This document shows, in pieces, positions 1-5,840 of a DNA stretch of 5,892 bases. Below the pieces are notes generated by a model, which saw only the letters and a list, made by a program, of their open reading frames with translations, was not told where the DNA came from and made no database searches. The DNA comes from JBGPHT01 sp041484525 (lineage in GTDB: Bacteria; Acidobacteriota; Terriglobia; Bryobacterales; Bryobacteraceae). The stretch covers positions 1 to 5,892 of the forward strand of contig JBGPHT010000266.1 of the NCBI GenBank assembly GCA_041484525.1, given 5' to 3'. The position numbers were made by a program, and so were the translations under genes. Each line of letters begins with the position of its first letter. The stretch's first letter is position 1.

Positions 1-126
1 AAACAGCCCCTTCCACGCCTTGTCAGCGCTCCCGTTGCAACCATGCCTCAACTCAAAATGTAGTGCAGACCTCAGCGGAACCCTCACTGAAAACAAACGG
101 CTTCCGGGTGGCGTACCAGCCCAAGT
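1..126. other. non-coding stretch, possible deletion scar upstream of the antiporter remnant
   Basis: All three forward frames were translated. One frame stops at 61-63 and another at 140-142. The frame of the downstream RCK gene has a stop at 88-90. None of the three gives anything like the transmembrane domain that should precede that gene, and no convincing gene was seen on the minus strand. Homology to the antiporter appears to begin only around 127. I read this as DNA that replaced the antiporter's 5' part through deletion or rearrangement, which is an inference. Confidence 0.35.
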
Positions 127-156
127 GCGAAAGTCGGGCTAGTCGCGGCGGCGATC

Positions 157-786
157 GTGTCGATCATGCTCAATCCAATCCTCTATCGGACGCTGGGTCC
201 GATCGAGGCATTCCTCGAACGCCGTCCCCGGCTTTGGCGGCTGCTGAACCGAAAGGCGGCCCGTGGGTTGGCGGAGGCGGTCGAGGAGAGCCGCGTGAGT
301 TCGGCTCATCGTGCGGTGCTGGTGGGTTATGGACCCATCGGCAAGGCCATGACGCGCCTGCTGCAGGGCCGGGGCATCGAGACGACAATCATCGAGATGA
401 ACATCGAGACGCACCAGAAGTTGCGGAGCGAAGGCCAGCGGGCGGTCTATGGCGACGCCAATCAGAGAGAAGTCCTGGAGCAGGCCGGGATCGCCGGCGC
501 CAGCAGCTTGATCCTGAGTACCTCCGGATCGGCGGGCGCCACGGAGGCGATCCGGAAAGCTCGCGAGCTCAATCCGGATTTGCACGTGGTCGCGAGGGCC
601 GACTATCTCCGGCAAACCGAAGCTCTGCGGAACGCCGGCGCGGACGAAGTTTACTCCGGTGAAGCTGAAGTGGCATTAGCCATGACGGACAGCATCCTTC
701 GGCAACTCGGGGCAACGCCGGATCAGTTGGACGAGGAAGAGACCAGGATCAGGCAGGAACTCTGGCGGCAAACACAAAGTCCGTGA
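157..786 (+). CDS. N-terminally truncated CPA2-type cation:proton antiporter: last membrane helix plus RCK (TrkA-N) domain
   Basis: The 209-residue product is the cytoplasmic NAD(H)-binding regulatory domain of a RosB/YbaL/Kef-like monovalent cation:proton antiporter. Residues 1-10 (SIMLNPILY) are the end of the last transmembrane helix. Residues 15-30 form the usual basic linker (ERRPRLWRLLNR). Residues 52-170 are a Rossmann fold with GYGPIG at 57-62, the ribose-binding acid E80 and YGDA at 98-101. The C-terminus (LRQLGATPDQLDEE) is also typical of the family. Start: GTG at 157 or ATG at 166, neither with a Shine-Dalgarno. The same frame is open back to 91 and still reads as helix (AKVGLVAAAIV) upstream of the GTG. 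Full family members are about 550-650 residues, so roughly 380 residues of transport domain are missing. It is either a decaying remnant or a stand-alone RCK protein; transport by itself is excluded. The RCK motifs are intact, so loss would be recent or the domain retained. Confidence 0.82.
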   Translation: MSIMLNPILYRTLGPIEAFLERRPRLWRLLNRKAARGLAEAVEESRVSSAHRAVLVGYGPIGKAMTRLLQGRGIETTIIEMNIETHQKLRSEGQRAVYGDANQREVLEQAGIAGASSLILSTSGSAGATEAIRKARELNPDLHVVARADYLRQTEALRNAGADEVYSGEAEVALAMTDSILRQLGATPDQLDEEETRIRQELWRQTQSP

Positions 787-827
787 CATTTCCGGATCTC
801 GCTCGGCCCGTCTAATCCGCACTGGCC

Positions 828-2918
828 GTGCGCTTCTCCGCGCTCGCGGCTGGTCGGGGGACACGCCTCGTTGGGCACGGCTATTCTGGTAGTGGATTGC
901 ACGTCACTTTCACGACAGGCGCCTCCGTCGCTGGCGATCTGATCGGTTACACTACCGGACTGCTGATCGCAGTCCTGCTCCTGATACTCACTCTTCGGGC
1001 GGCCAAACTGCCGGGGACGCCGCTGGCTAATATCGTCTTCACTCTTTGTGCGCTTTTCTGGTGTGCCGGCGGCTTGGCATACACGGCGCTGCTCGCTACC
1101 GGGGCACCCGGCGAAAATCGCTCCGCGCTCCTTGCCTTGGCCATCCAGTACTCCGGAGCAGCGGCCTTTCCAATTCCCGTGCTGGCCGTCTGGCGTCCTT
1201 ATGCGGTACGCGCGTGGCAAAAGACCATGGCGCGTGTGCTGCAGCTTTTTGCGGGGTTCACCGCCGCGGCGATTGCGATCCTCCTGTGGTCCCGTGCGCT
1301 GACGGACGTCGCTCTCTTCCCATTCGACGGCGTGCGGCACTTCATCGCTTATAACGCCACGCTGCTTCTGGTCCTGGGCGCCGTCTCCTTGCTGCGGCGC
1401 CAGTCTACGCCGCGCGCGGTCTATCTTCCTTCGCTCGCGATCGCGGTGACCGCCGGCGCCGCTTCCATCGCATACGCCATTGTCCGGAACTCGCGCCTCA
1501 GCCACGCGCTCGATCTGGGCTTCCGGGTGGTAGGGAGCCACCTGGTCTTGCTGGCGGCCATTTGTACGTTCTTTCTATTTGCCCGTTTTCGCTTTGCCGA
1601 TGTCTTCATTCGGTACAGCGTCCGGATCCTGCTGGCCGGCGCGTGGGCTTCCGCTATTGCGCTGGCGATGCACTCGTCGTTTCTGTCGCACGTCGCCAGC
1701 CAGGCGCGAGCCCCGGCGGCGGTGCACGTCTTTGCGATCATTCTGGTCGCGAATGCACTGCTGCTCTCGTTCACTTTCGTGGACGAGCAAATCAGCAGGA
1801 TGGCCAACCGGTTGCTCTTCCGGCCGCCGGACTACCGGGCCCACTCGCGCGAACTCGGAAACCGGCTCGGCGGCCTGCAGCTCGAATCTGAAATTGCGGT
1901 AGCCATCGAAAAGGCCGCGCGCGACCCACTCGAACTGAGCGGCGCGCGCTTGATCGCGATCGACGGCGTGCCCTCTCCACAGCGGCCCGCCGGCATTCTG
2001 GAAGGCGAAATCGTCGAACTGGATTACGCCGATCCTTTGCGTGCGCTCCTTCCGCTGCCGAACGTCGAAGTGTTGATCCCGGTCACCTCGGCGGGGCGCG
2101 TCACGCATCTCCTGCTGATCTCGCCCGGCCCGGCGCGTCCAGGTCTCGTGACGCATGACCTGAACTATCTGCGCGCCGTGGCCGCCCAGTGCGGCAATCG
2201 ACTCGACGCACTCGGCCGCGAGCGGGAGGCAATCGAGCGCCAAGGCCGTGAAACGCTCCTCCTCCAACAGGTCACGGAGGCCGAACTGCGTGCGCTTCGG
2301 GCACAGATCAACCCACACTTCCTGTTCAACTCCCTGAACACCATCGCGGACCTGATCGTCCGGGACGCGCCGCGCGCGGAAGCCATGACGCTTCGTCTCG
2401 CCAGTGTATTCCGGCACGTGCTGCAGCACTCGAGCCGCTCGCTGACTTCCATCCGCGACGAGATCGAGTTCCTGCGGACCTACCTGTACATTGAGGAGGT
2501 GCGCTTTGGCGATCGCCTGCAAGTTGAAATAGACGTGGCGCCCGAAGTCGCCGGCGAGCCGATTCCGGCGCTTCTCCTTCAGCCGCTCGTCGAGAATGCG
2601 CTCAAGCATGGCCTGGGACCGAAGCCCGGACCGGGTCACCTTTGGATCACGGCGCGCGCCGATGGAGATCGGGTGCTTGTCACCGTCGAAGATGACGGCA
2701 TCGGACCGAGATCGGCTGAGGCTGCCGACCCGCCCGGCTGGCTGGCAAACATCGCCGATCGCCGGACCGAGTCGCAACACCATGGCATGGCCAACGTTGC
2801 CGAGCGCCTGCGAACGCAATACCAGGATCGGGCCAGTGTGAAGCTCGAGCCGCGAGAAGGGGGAGGCGTGTCGGTGACGGTCCTGATTCCGCGAAGTGAG
2901 GCCGCGAAGACGGTATGA
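828..2918 (+). CDS. LytS-family sensor histidine kinase with large multi-pass membrane sensor
   Basis: This is the membrane sensor kinase that should phosphorylate the LytTR regulator encoded next to it. The N-terminal half has about eight or nine hydrophobic helices (about 36-56, 66-90, 100-122, 133-155, 170-189, 198-219, 234-252, 262-284, 297-318). A GAF-like linker follows (about 340-460), then a short coiled coil (460-490). The His_kinase domain contains RAQINPHFLFNSLNT with phospho-acceptor H497. The HATPase part shows the N box PLVENALKHG (N590), the G1 box DDGIG (622-626) and a G2-like HGMANVAERL (652-661). The input domain matches no sensor type I can name, so the ligand is unknown. 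The GTG at 828 has no ribosome-binding site. TTG at 897 (residue 24) would start 14 residues before helix 1, and third-position GC drops just before it, so 897 is a serious alternative. The stop overlaps the next ATG as ATGA, indicating coupled translation. Confidence 0.94.
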   Translation: MRFSALAAGRGTRLVGHGYSGSGLHVTFTTGASVAGDLIGYTTGLLIAVLLLILTLRAAKLPGTPLANIVFTLCALFWCAGGLAYTALLATGAPGENRSALLALAIQYSGAAAFPIPVLAVWRPYAVRAWQKTMARVLQLFAGFTAAAIAILLWSRALTDVALFPFDGVRHFIAYNATLLLVLGAVSLLRRQSTPRAVYLPSLAIAVTAGAASIAYAIVRNSRLSHALDLGFRVVGSHLVLLAAICTFFLFARFRFADVFIRYSVRILLAGAWASAIALAMHSSFLSHVASQARAPAAVHVFAIILVANALLLSFTFVDEQISRMANRLLFRPPDYRAHSRELGNRLGGLQLESEIAVAIEKAARDPLELSGARLIAIDGVPSPQRPAGILEGEIVELDYADPLRALLPLPNVEVLIPVTSAGRVTHLLLISPGPARPGLVTHDLNYLRAVAAQCGNRLDALGREREAIERQGRETLLLQQVTEAELRALRAQINPHFLFNSLNTIADLIVRDAPRAEAMTLRLASVFRHVLQHSSRSLTSIRDEIEFLRTYLYIEEVRFGDRLQVEIDVAPEVAGEPIPALLLQPLVENALKHGLGPKPGPGHLWITARADGDRVLVTVEDDGIGPRSAEAADPPGWLANIADRRTESQHHGMANVAERLRTQYQDRASVKLEPREGGGVSVTVLIPRSEAAKTV

Positions 2919-3676
2919 GAAGCATCATCGTTGACGACGAAGAATCAGCGCGCGCACGGCTGCGGCGTCTCCTCACCGCGCATCCCGATATCCAAGTGGC
3001 GGGAGAAGCCCGCGACGGTCTGGAAGCCGTGGAGAAGATCGAAGAGCTTAAGCCCGACCTGCTCTTCCTCGACATCGAATTGCCGGGATTGACGGGCTTC
3101 GAAGTCCTGCAATCCATTCCGGCCGGCACCGCCATGCCGCTCGTGATCTTCGCCACTGGGTACGACCAGCACGCGCTCTCCGCCTTCGAAGCCAATGCCC
3201 TGGCGTACTTGCTGAAGCCGGTGGAACCGGAGCGGCTGGCGCAAGCCGTGGAGCGCGCCCGTAAACTCAGCGCGGCCACGCGCGATGGGGAACGCGAGCG
3301 CAAACACATCCTGCAAGTAGCGCGCGAAACGCCCAAGATCCTCCGCCAGATCGTGTGCCGGAAACACGATCGTCTGGTCCTGATGGCTCCGGAGCAGATC
3401 TTCTGGTTTCAGGTGGAAGACGGTATCGTGAAAGCGCACACCGGCGCCGACACTTTCGGGGTCAGTTATCAACTTGGGGAGTTGGAGGCGAGCCTGCCCG
3501 CCGAGATCTTCTTTCGCGCGCGCCGGGAAGTGCTGGTGAACCTGAACAGGACTAAGGAAATCAGGCCCTACTTCAAGAGCGGCTTCCTCCTCATCATGGC
3601 TGACAATGCCGCGACCGAGATCGTGATCAGCGAAAGACAGGCTCGCTCCTTCCGGCAGCGCGTACCTGGATTGTAG
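2915..3676 (+). CDS. LytTR-family response regulator (REC + LytTR DNA-binding domain)
   Basis: This 253-residue cytoplasmic transcription regulator is the partner of the upstream kinase. The receiver domain occupies residues 1-118: acidic pocket D7/D8, phospho-acceptor D53 in FLDIELPGLTGFE, T81 and K101 (LLKPVEP). After a charged linker, the LytTR domain spans about 145-250, with the characteristic FFRARREVLVNLNRTKEI stretch (199-216), a SGFLLIM strand and the terminal VISERQARSFRQRV helix. LytTR proteins bind promoters as dimers and commonly control exported or cell-surface functions; the target here is unknown, and I saw no convincing pair of LytTR-type direct repeats in the window. ATG 2915 overlaps the kinase stop by four bases, so no separate ribosome-binding site is needed. 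All key residues are present and the length is normal for the family. Confidence 0.96.
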   Translation: MRSIIVDDEESARARLRRLLTAHPDIQVAGEARDGLEAVEKIEELKPDLLFLDIELPGLTGFEVLQSIPAGTAMPLVIFATGYDQHALSAFEANALAYLLKPVEPERLAQAVERARKLSAATRDGERERKHILQVARETPKILRQIVCRKHDRLVLMAPEQIFWFQVEDGIVKAHTGADTFGVSYQLGELEASLPAEIFFRARREVLVNLNRTKEIRPYFKSGFLLIMADNAATEIVISERQARSFRQRVPGL

Positions 3677-3677
3677 G

Positions 3678-3700
3678 GCTGTAGAGCGCTTGTCTACGGC
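3678..3700. terminator. hairpin between convergent genes, candidate bidirectional terminator
   Basis: The arms GCTGTAGA (3678-3685) and TCTACGGC (3693-3700) pair over 8 bp, with one G·T, around a 7-base loop. It starts two bases after the LytTR stop and ends ten bases before the readthrough stop of the convergent DedA-rhodanese gene. There is no T-tract on either strand, so termination is inferred from position and symmetry only. Confidence 0.4.
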
Positions 3701-3709
3701 TAGTAACGG

Positions 3710-4639
3710 TCACTCGCCGGTACCATCACCCGCTGCCAGTTTCCACCAGGAGTCGGCTCCGTCCAGGAGCGGGTGCACGCGCGTGATTCCGTGGCTTCTC
3801 AGGAGCAGCGCCGCCCGGGCGCTGGAGGCTTCGTTGGGTCAACTGCAGACGAGCACAATGTCGCGATCGCGGGGGATTTCCAAATAGTGCGCCGCCAGTT
3901 CTTCAGCGGAGATGCGAAGCGCTCCGGGGATCGATTCTGTTTCGTGGGCAAGGCTGTTCCGCAGATCCACAATGAGTACATCCTCGCCGGCCTGCAGCTT
4001 GTCGCGCAACTCCTCCGCGGTGATGCGCGCGATTGCCAGCTTCTTTATGAACCTCCGCCGCTGTACGAATTTCCAGGCGATCCACCCCGACGGTAGTCCC
4101 ACGACAAGTAGCCCGAGTCCGGAACCCATGCGCGCTGCGTAAACTGCCACCGTTTCGAGTTGGTCGCTGAAGACGTAGCCGATGCCGCCGTAGGTGGAAA
4201 TCCAAATCAGCGAGCCGAGGCAGTCGAACAACAGGAATCGTCCCAGACTTGCCCCGGAACTTCCGGCAAGGGGCGCGGCTACCGCATTCAGCCCGGGAAC
4301 GAACTTCGACACCAGCAGCGAACGCATGCCGTACTTGAGGAACGCATTCTCCGTCTGGCGAACACAGGAGTCCGGTTCCAGCGCAACGCGGCAAATGAAG
4401 CGCAGGATCTTCGCTCCCCGATGCCGTCCCAGTTGAAACCAGATATTGTCGGCGAGCAGGCAAGCCGAAATGCCATAGAGCAGGATCAGGTGCAGGTCCA
4501 ATCTACCGGTCCGTGCGAGCGCTCCGCACGCCAGCAGTAGCGGCAGTGATGGCAAGGGCAGCGCCGCCTGCTCGGCCAGCAGCCAGACGAACAGCAATAC
4601 GTATCCATGCTGAACCAGGAATTCGACGGTGCGGCCCAT
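3710..4639 (-). CDS. DedA-family membrane protein fused to a rhodanese domain, with an in-frame TGA (candidate selenocysteine) in the active-site loop
   Basis: Numbering is from ATG 4639. Residues 1-200 are a DedA/VTT membrane domain: E23 and PLPSLPLLL near the first re-entrant segment, ADNIWFQLGRHRG (63-75), KFVPGLN (112-118) where typical DedA proteins have RFxPGxR, and further helices to about 190. DedA proteins support membrane homeostasis and lipid or ion transport. Residues 204 onward are a rhodanese domain (VLIVDLR 221-227, IPGALRIS 237-244, IVLVCS 261-266), a sulfurtransferase/redox fold facing the cytoplasm. TGA at 3839-3841 follows C265-S266. The frame then continues for 42 codons as PNEASSARAALLL..., GITRVHPLLDGADSWW and a stop at 3710-3712. 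Without recoding, the product ends at codon 266 (3839), lacking the last rhodanese strand and helices. Total with readthrough is 309 residues, normal for the fusion family. TTG 4657 is a possible earlier start, with a G-rich AGGGG before it. The gene is convergent with the LytTR regulator and divergent from the RibD-C gene. Confidence 0.85.
3806..3824 (-). promoter_or_regulatory. SECIS-like hairpin just downstream of the in-frame TGA
   Basis: On the minus-strand mRNA, CAGCGCC and GGCGCTG pair perfectly over 7 bp around the loop CGGGC. The stem begins 15 nt and the loop 22 nt after the TGA. The loop has a G in its first two bases. These values fit the loose bacterial SECIS consensus (short stem, apical loop about 16-37 nt after UGA, early loop G). 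The stretch also encodes the conserved SARAALL helix in GC-rich codons, so a chance hairpin is quite possible. Confidence 0.3.
3839..3841 (-). other. in-frame TGA codon within the rhodanese loop (possible Sec codon or nonsense mutation)
   Basis: The codons read TGC AGT TGA CCC AAC GAA. Upstream and downstream codons are in one frame and both encode rhodanese sequence. In DedA-rhodanese proteins I recall the loop as C-S/A-C-P-N-E, which places Cys at the TGA. A TGC/TGT to TGA change is a single base. Whether it is decoded cannot be told from the window. Confidence 0.65.
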
Positions 4640-4659
4640 TGGGTTCAGTCTACCCAATG
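4637..4659. promoter_or_regulatory. perfect inverted repeat over the DedA start codon
   Basis: CATTGGGT (4637-4644) and ACCCAATG (4652-4659) are perfect 8-bp arms with a 7-base spacer. In the minus-strand transcript the 3' arm ends in the ATG start codon (4639-4637), and the 5' arm contains the alternative TTG start. It could be an operator between divergent genes or an RNA hairpin that hides the start codon. Confidence 0.4.
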
Positions 4660-4689
4660 AGCCCCTACACCCCGCCCGTTCCGGCGTTC

Positions 4690-4718
4690 TTGCGGCTAAG
4701 CCGACCGTCCATTACAAT
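4690..4718 (+). promoter_or_regulatory. predicted sigma70-type promoter for the RibD-C gene, giving a leaderless mRNA
   Basis: TTGCGG (4690-4695) as -35 and TACAAT (4713-4718) as -10 are separated by exactly 17 bases. The -10 matches the consensus at five of six positions. Transcription would start about seven bases downstream, at or next to the A of ATG 4725. No Shine-Dalgarno is present, which agrees with a leaderless transcript. Confidence 0.55.
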
Positions 4719-4724
4719 CCCTGC

Positions 4725-5267
4725 ATGCGCAAAGTCGTCCTCGGCCTCGGCATCAGCCTCGACGGTTATATCGCGCGCCCGAATGGCGCCGTCGACTTTC
4801 TCTTCATGCCCAAGGACTACTCGATGGCGGGCTTCTTCACGACCATCGACACCGCCATCATGGGCCGCAAGACTCTCGACGCCGCGCGCCAAATGGGTGG
4901 GGGCGATTTCAGCGGGTCGTCGATGGCGTCGTACGTTTTCTCGCATACGCAGCCGCCCGGCAAGCGGGAGGGCGTGATCTTCGTCAACCGTTCGCCCGCG
5001 ACTCTCATCCGTCAACTCCGCAAAAGCCCCGGCAAGGACATCTGGCTGATGGGCGGCGGCGAACTCGCCCGCGATTTCCTCAAAGCCGATCTGGTGGATG
5101 AGCTTTACCTTGGTGTGGTGCCGGTCTTGCTCGGTGAAGGCATTCCGCTTTTCCCGAGCGGTTTCCCGCAACGCGATTTCTCGTTGGTCGAGAACAAGAC
5201 GTACTCGAAGGGTCTGATCGCGCTCAAGTACAGACGGGTCCGTTCGAAGGGCAAACGCAAAGTCTGA
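4725..5267 (+). CDS. dihydrofolate reductase-fold protein, RibD C-terminal domain family (YwjB/YyaP-like)
   Basis: This 180-residue cytoplasmic protein belongs to the RibD_C/dihydrofolate-reductase-like family of NADPH-binding reductases. Visible motifs are the opening strand VVLGLGISLDGYIA (4-17), AIMGRKTLD (44-52), the dinucleotide-binding LMGGGELARDFL (108-119) and the family signature LVDELYLGVVPVLLGEGIPLF (123-143, cut by residue here only in part: DEL at 125-127, PVLLGEG at 133-139). Stand-alone members are usually annotated as dihydrofolate reductase family proteins, and their real substrate is generally unknown. No riboflavin deaminase domain or rib gene is nearby, so a role in riboflavin synthesis is not supported. 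The frame is open from 4629, but ATG 4725 is chosen because the protein fold begins there and a promoter ends just upstream. The lysine/arginine-rich tail (RVRSKGKRKV) is a minor oddity. Confidence 0.9.
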   Translation: MRKVVLGLGISLDGYIARPNGAVDFLFMPKDYSMAGFFTTIDTAIMGRKTLDAARQMGGGDFSGSSMASYVFSHTQPPGKREGVIFVNRSPATLIRQLRKSPGKDIWLMGGGELARDFLKADLVDELYLGVVPVLLGEGIPLFPSGFPQRDFSLVENKTYSKGLIALKYRRVRSKGKRKV

Positions 5268-5293
5268 CCGCTCGTTCACGCCCCAAAATCCGC

Positions 5294-5335
5294 GCTCAAC
5301 CGAGTCCCTTCGCGTTCGGGCTTTTTCGATTGAGC
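5294..5335. terminator. imperfect dyad with internal T-run, weak candidate terminator
   Basis: The outer arms GCTCAA (5294-5299) and TTGAGC (5330-5335) pair, and an inner CCC (5306-5308)/GGG (5318-5320) pair is followed by CTTTTT (5321-5326). It lies 27 bases after the RibD-C gene. The inner stem plus T-run resembles an intrinsic terminator but the stem is short, so the call is weak. Confidence 0.3.
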
Positions 5336-5386
5336 TGCATCGCCCGAATGCCTTACCGTCGATACGAAAGCGCACGTCGGTCTTTC

Positions 5387-5393
5387 GGGAGGA
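5387..5393 (+). promoter_or_regulatory. strong Shine-Dalgarno GGGAGGA
   Basis: GGGAGGA ends three bases before ATG 5397, giving an unambiguous start for the exported protein. It is the only strong ribosome-binding site in the window. Confidence 0.8.
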
Positions 5394-5396
5394 AGC

Positions 5397-5840
5397 ATGA
5401 AGCAGTTGTTATCGACCATTTTCATCTTTGCCCTGAGTGCGGCGTCATGCCATCACCAGATGTCGGCGGCGCAAGATAAGAGTCAAAGCAAGAGCGAATC
5501 CGCCAGGATCGCGGGGACCTGGAAGTTATCCATGGACTCGCCGCATGGGACCCTACAGGGCCCTCTGCAAGTGAAGCAGGATGGCGCAAAGCTCACCGGC
5601 ACTTACGAAATCGAGCATATGGGATCGATGTCGTTGACCGGCACGGTCGAGGGCACGAAGGTCTCGTTCAGCATGGAACTGCCCGGAGGCGCGCCGCCAT
5701 TCACGTTCACCGGCACGGTGGAGGGCGACAAGATGAGCGGCACCACGGCGCTAAGGCTGGCCGCAATATTAACTAGTTACAGATGGTCGCTTATCTGTCA
5801 TAACCAGGCTCCGCGTGCGGTTCTGCCCGGTAGAGTGTGA
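5397..5840 (+). CDS. small exported beta-rich protein with an abnormal, probably replaced C-terminus
   Basis: The reading frame encodes 147 residues. Residues 1-18 are a signal peptide: K2, hydrophobic LLSTIFIFALSAAS, then C18. The AAS-C site is a marginal lipobox, so it may be a lipoprotein or a conventionally secreted protein. After a polar linker (19-36), residues 39-116 are beta-rich: IAGTWKLSMDSPHG, LQVKQDGAKLTGTYE, and two related units SLTGTVEGTKVSFSM (79-93) and TFTGTVEGDKMSGT (103-116). Such GTW/GTVEG repeats occur in small uncharacterised periplasmic or extracellular proteins; the function is unknown. From about residue 118 (5748) the pattern stops: ALRLAAILTSYRWSLICH and a basic tail replace the expected closing strand (SGTWTATR-like), and the DNA turns AT-richer. 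The gene is therefore probably truncated by an insertion or rearrangement and only appears complete because a stop happens to follow. Confidence 0.72.
   Translation: MKQLLSTIFIFALSAASCHHQMSAAQDKSQSKSESARIAGTWKLSMDSPHGTLQGPLQVKQDGAKLTGTYEIEHMGSMSLTGTVEGTKVSFSMELPGGAPPFTFTGTVEGDKMSGTTALRLAAILTSYRWSLICHNQAPRAVLPGRV

Noticed and set aside
63..662. Forward frame of 199 codons overlapping the RCK gene
   Set aside because: Low-complexity Gly/Arg/Pro-rich translation, no homology, and out of frame with the clear GYGPIG Rossmann fold.
787..896. LytTR-type direct-repeat operator or clear promoter before the kinase gene
   Set aside because: No pair of spaced LytTR-like boxes is visible. TATTCT at 882-887 resembles a -10 but has no matching -35.
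1575..2819. Long open frame of 414 codons on the minus strand inside the kinase gene, and another of 272 codons at 723-1541
   Set aside because: Both lie antisense to a gene with unmistakable kinase motifs. Their translations are arginine/glutamine-rich with no recognisable domain. Such frames are common opposite GC-rich genes.
3839..3841. TGA read as Trp or Gly through a changed genetic code
   Set aside because: Other genes here (ends at 786, 2918, 5267 and 5840) stop at TGA and TGG is used freely, so TGA is an ordinary stop in this genome. Only local recoding is worth considering.
3690..3887. Forward 65-codon frame covering the interrupted rhodanese end
   Set aside because: The opposite strand carries the conserved rhodanese sequence; the forward frame is serine/proline-rich without features or a ribosome-binding site.
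5336..5386. Promoter for the exported protein (TTGAGC at 5330-5335 with TACCGT at 5354-5359)
   Set aside because: Spacing of 18 is allowed, but the -10 is poor and the -35 is part of the hairpin arm; too weak to annotate.
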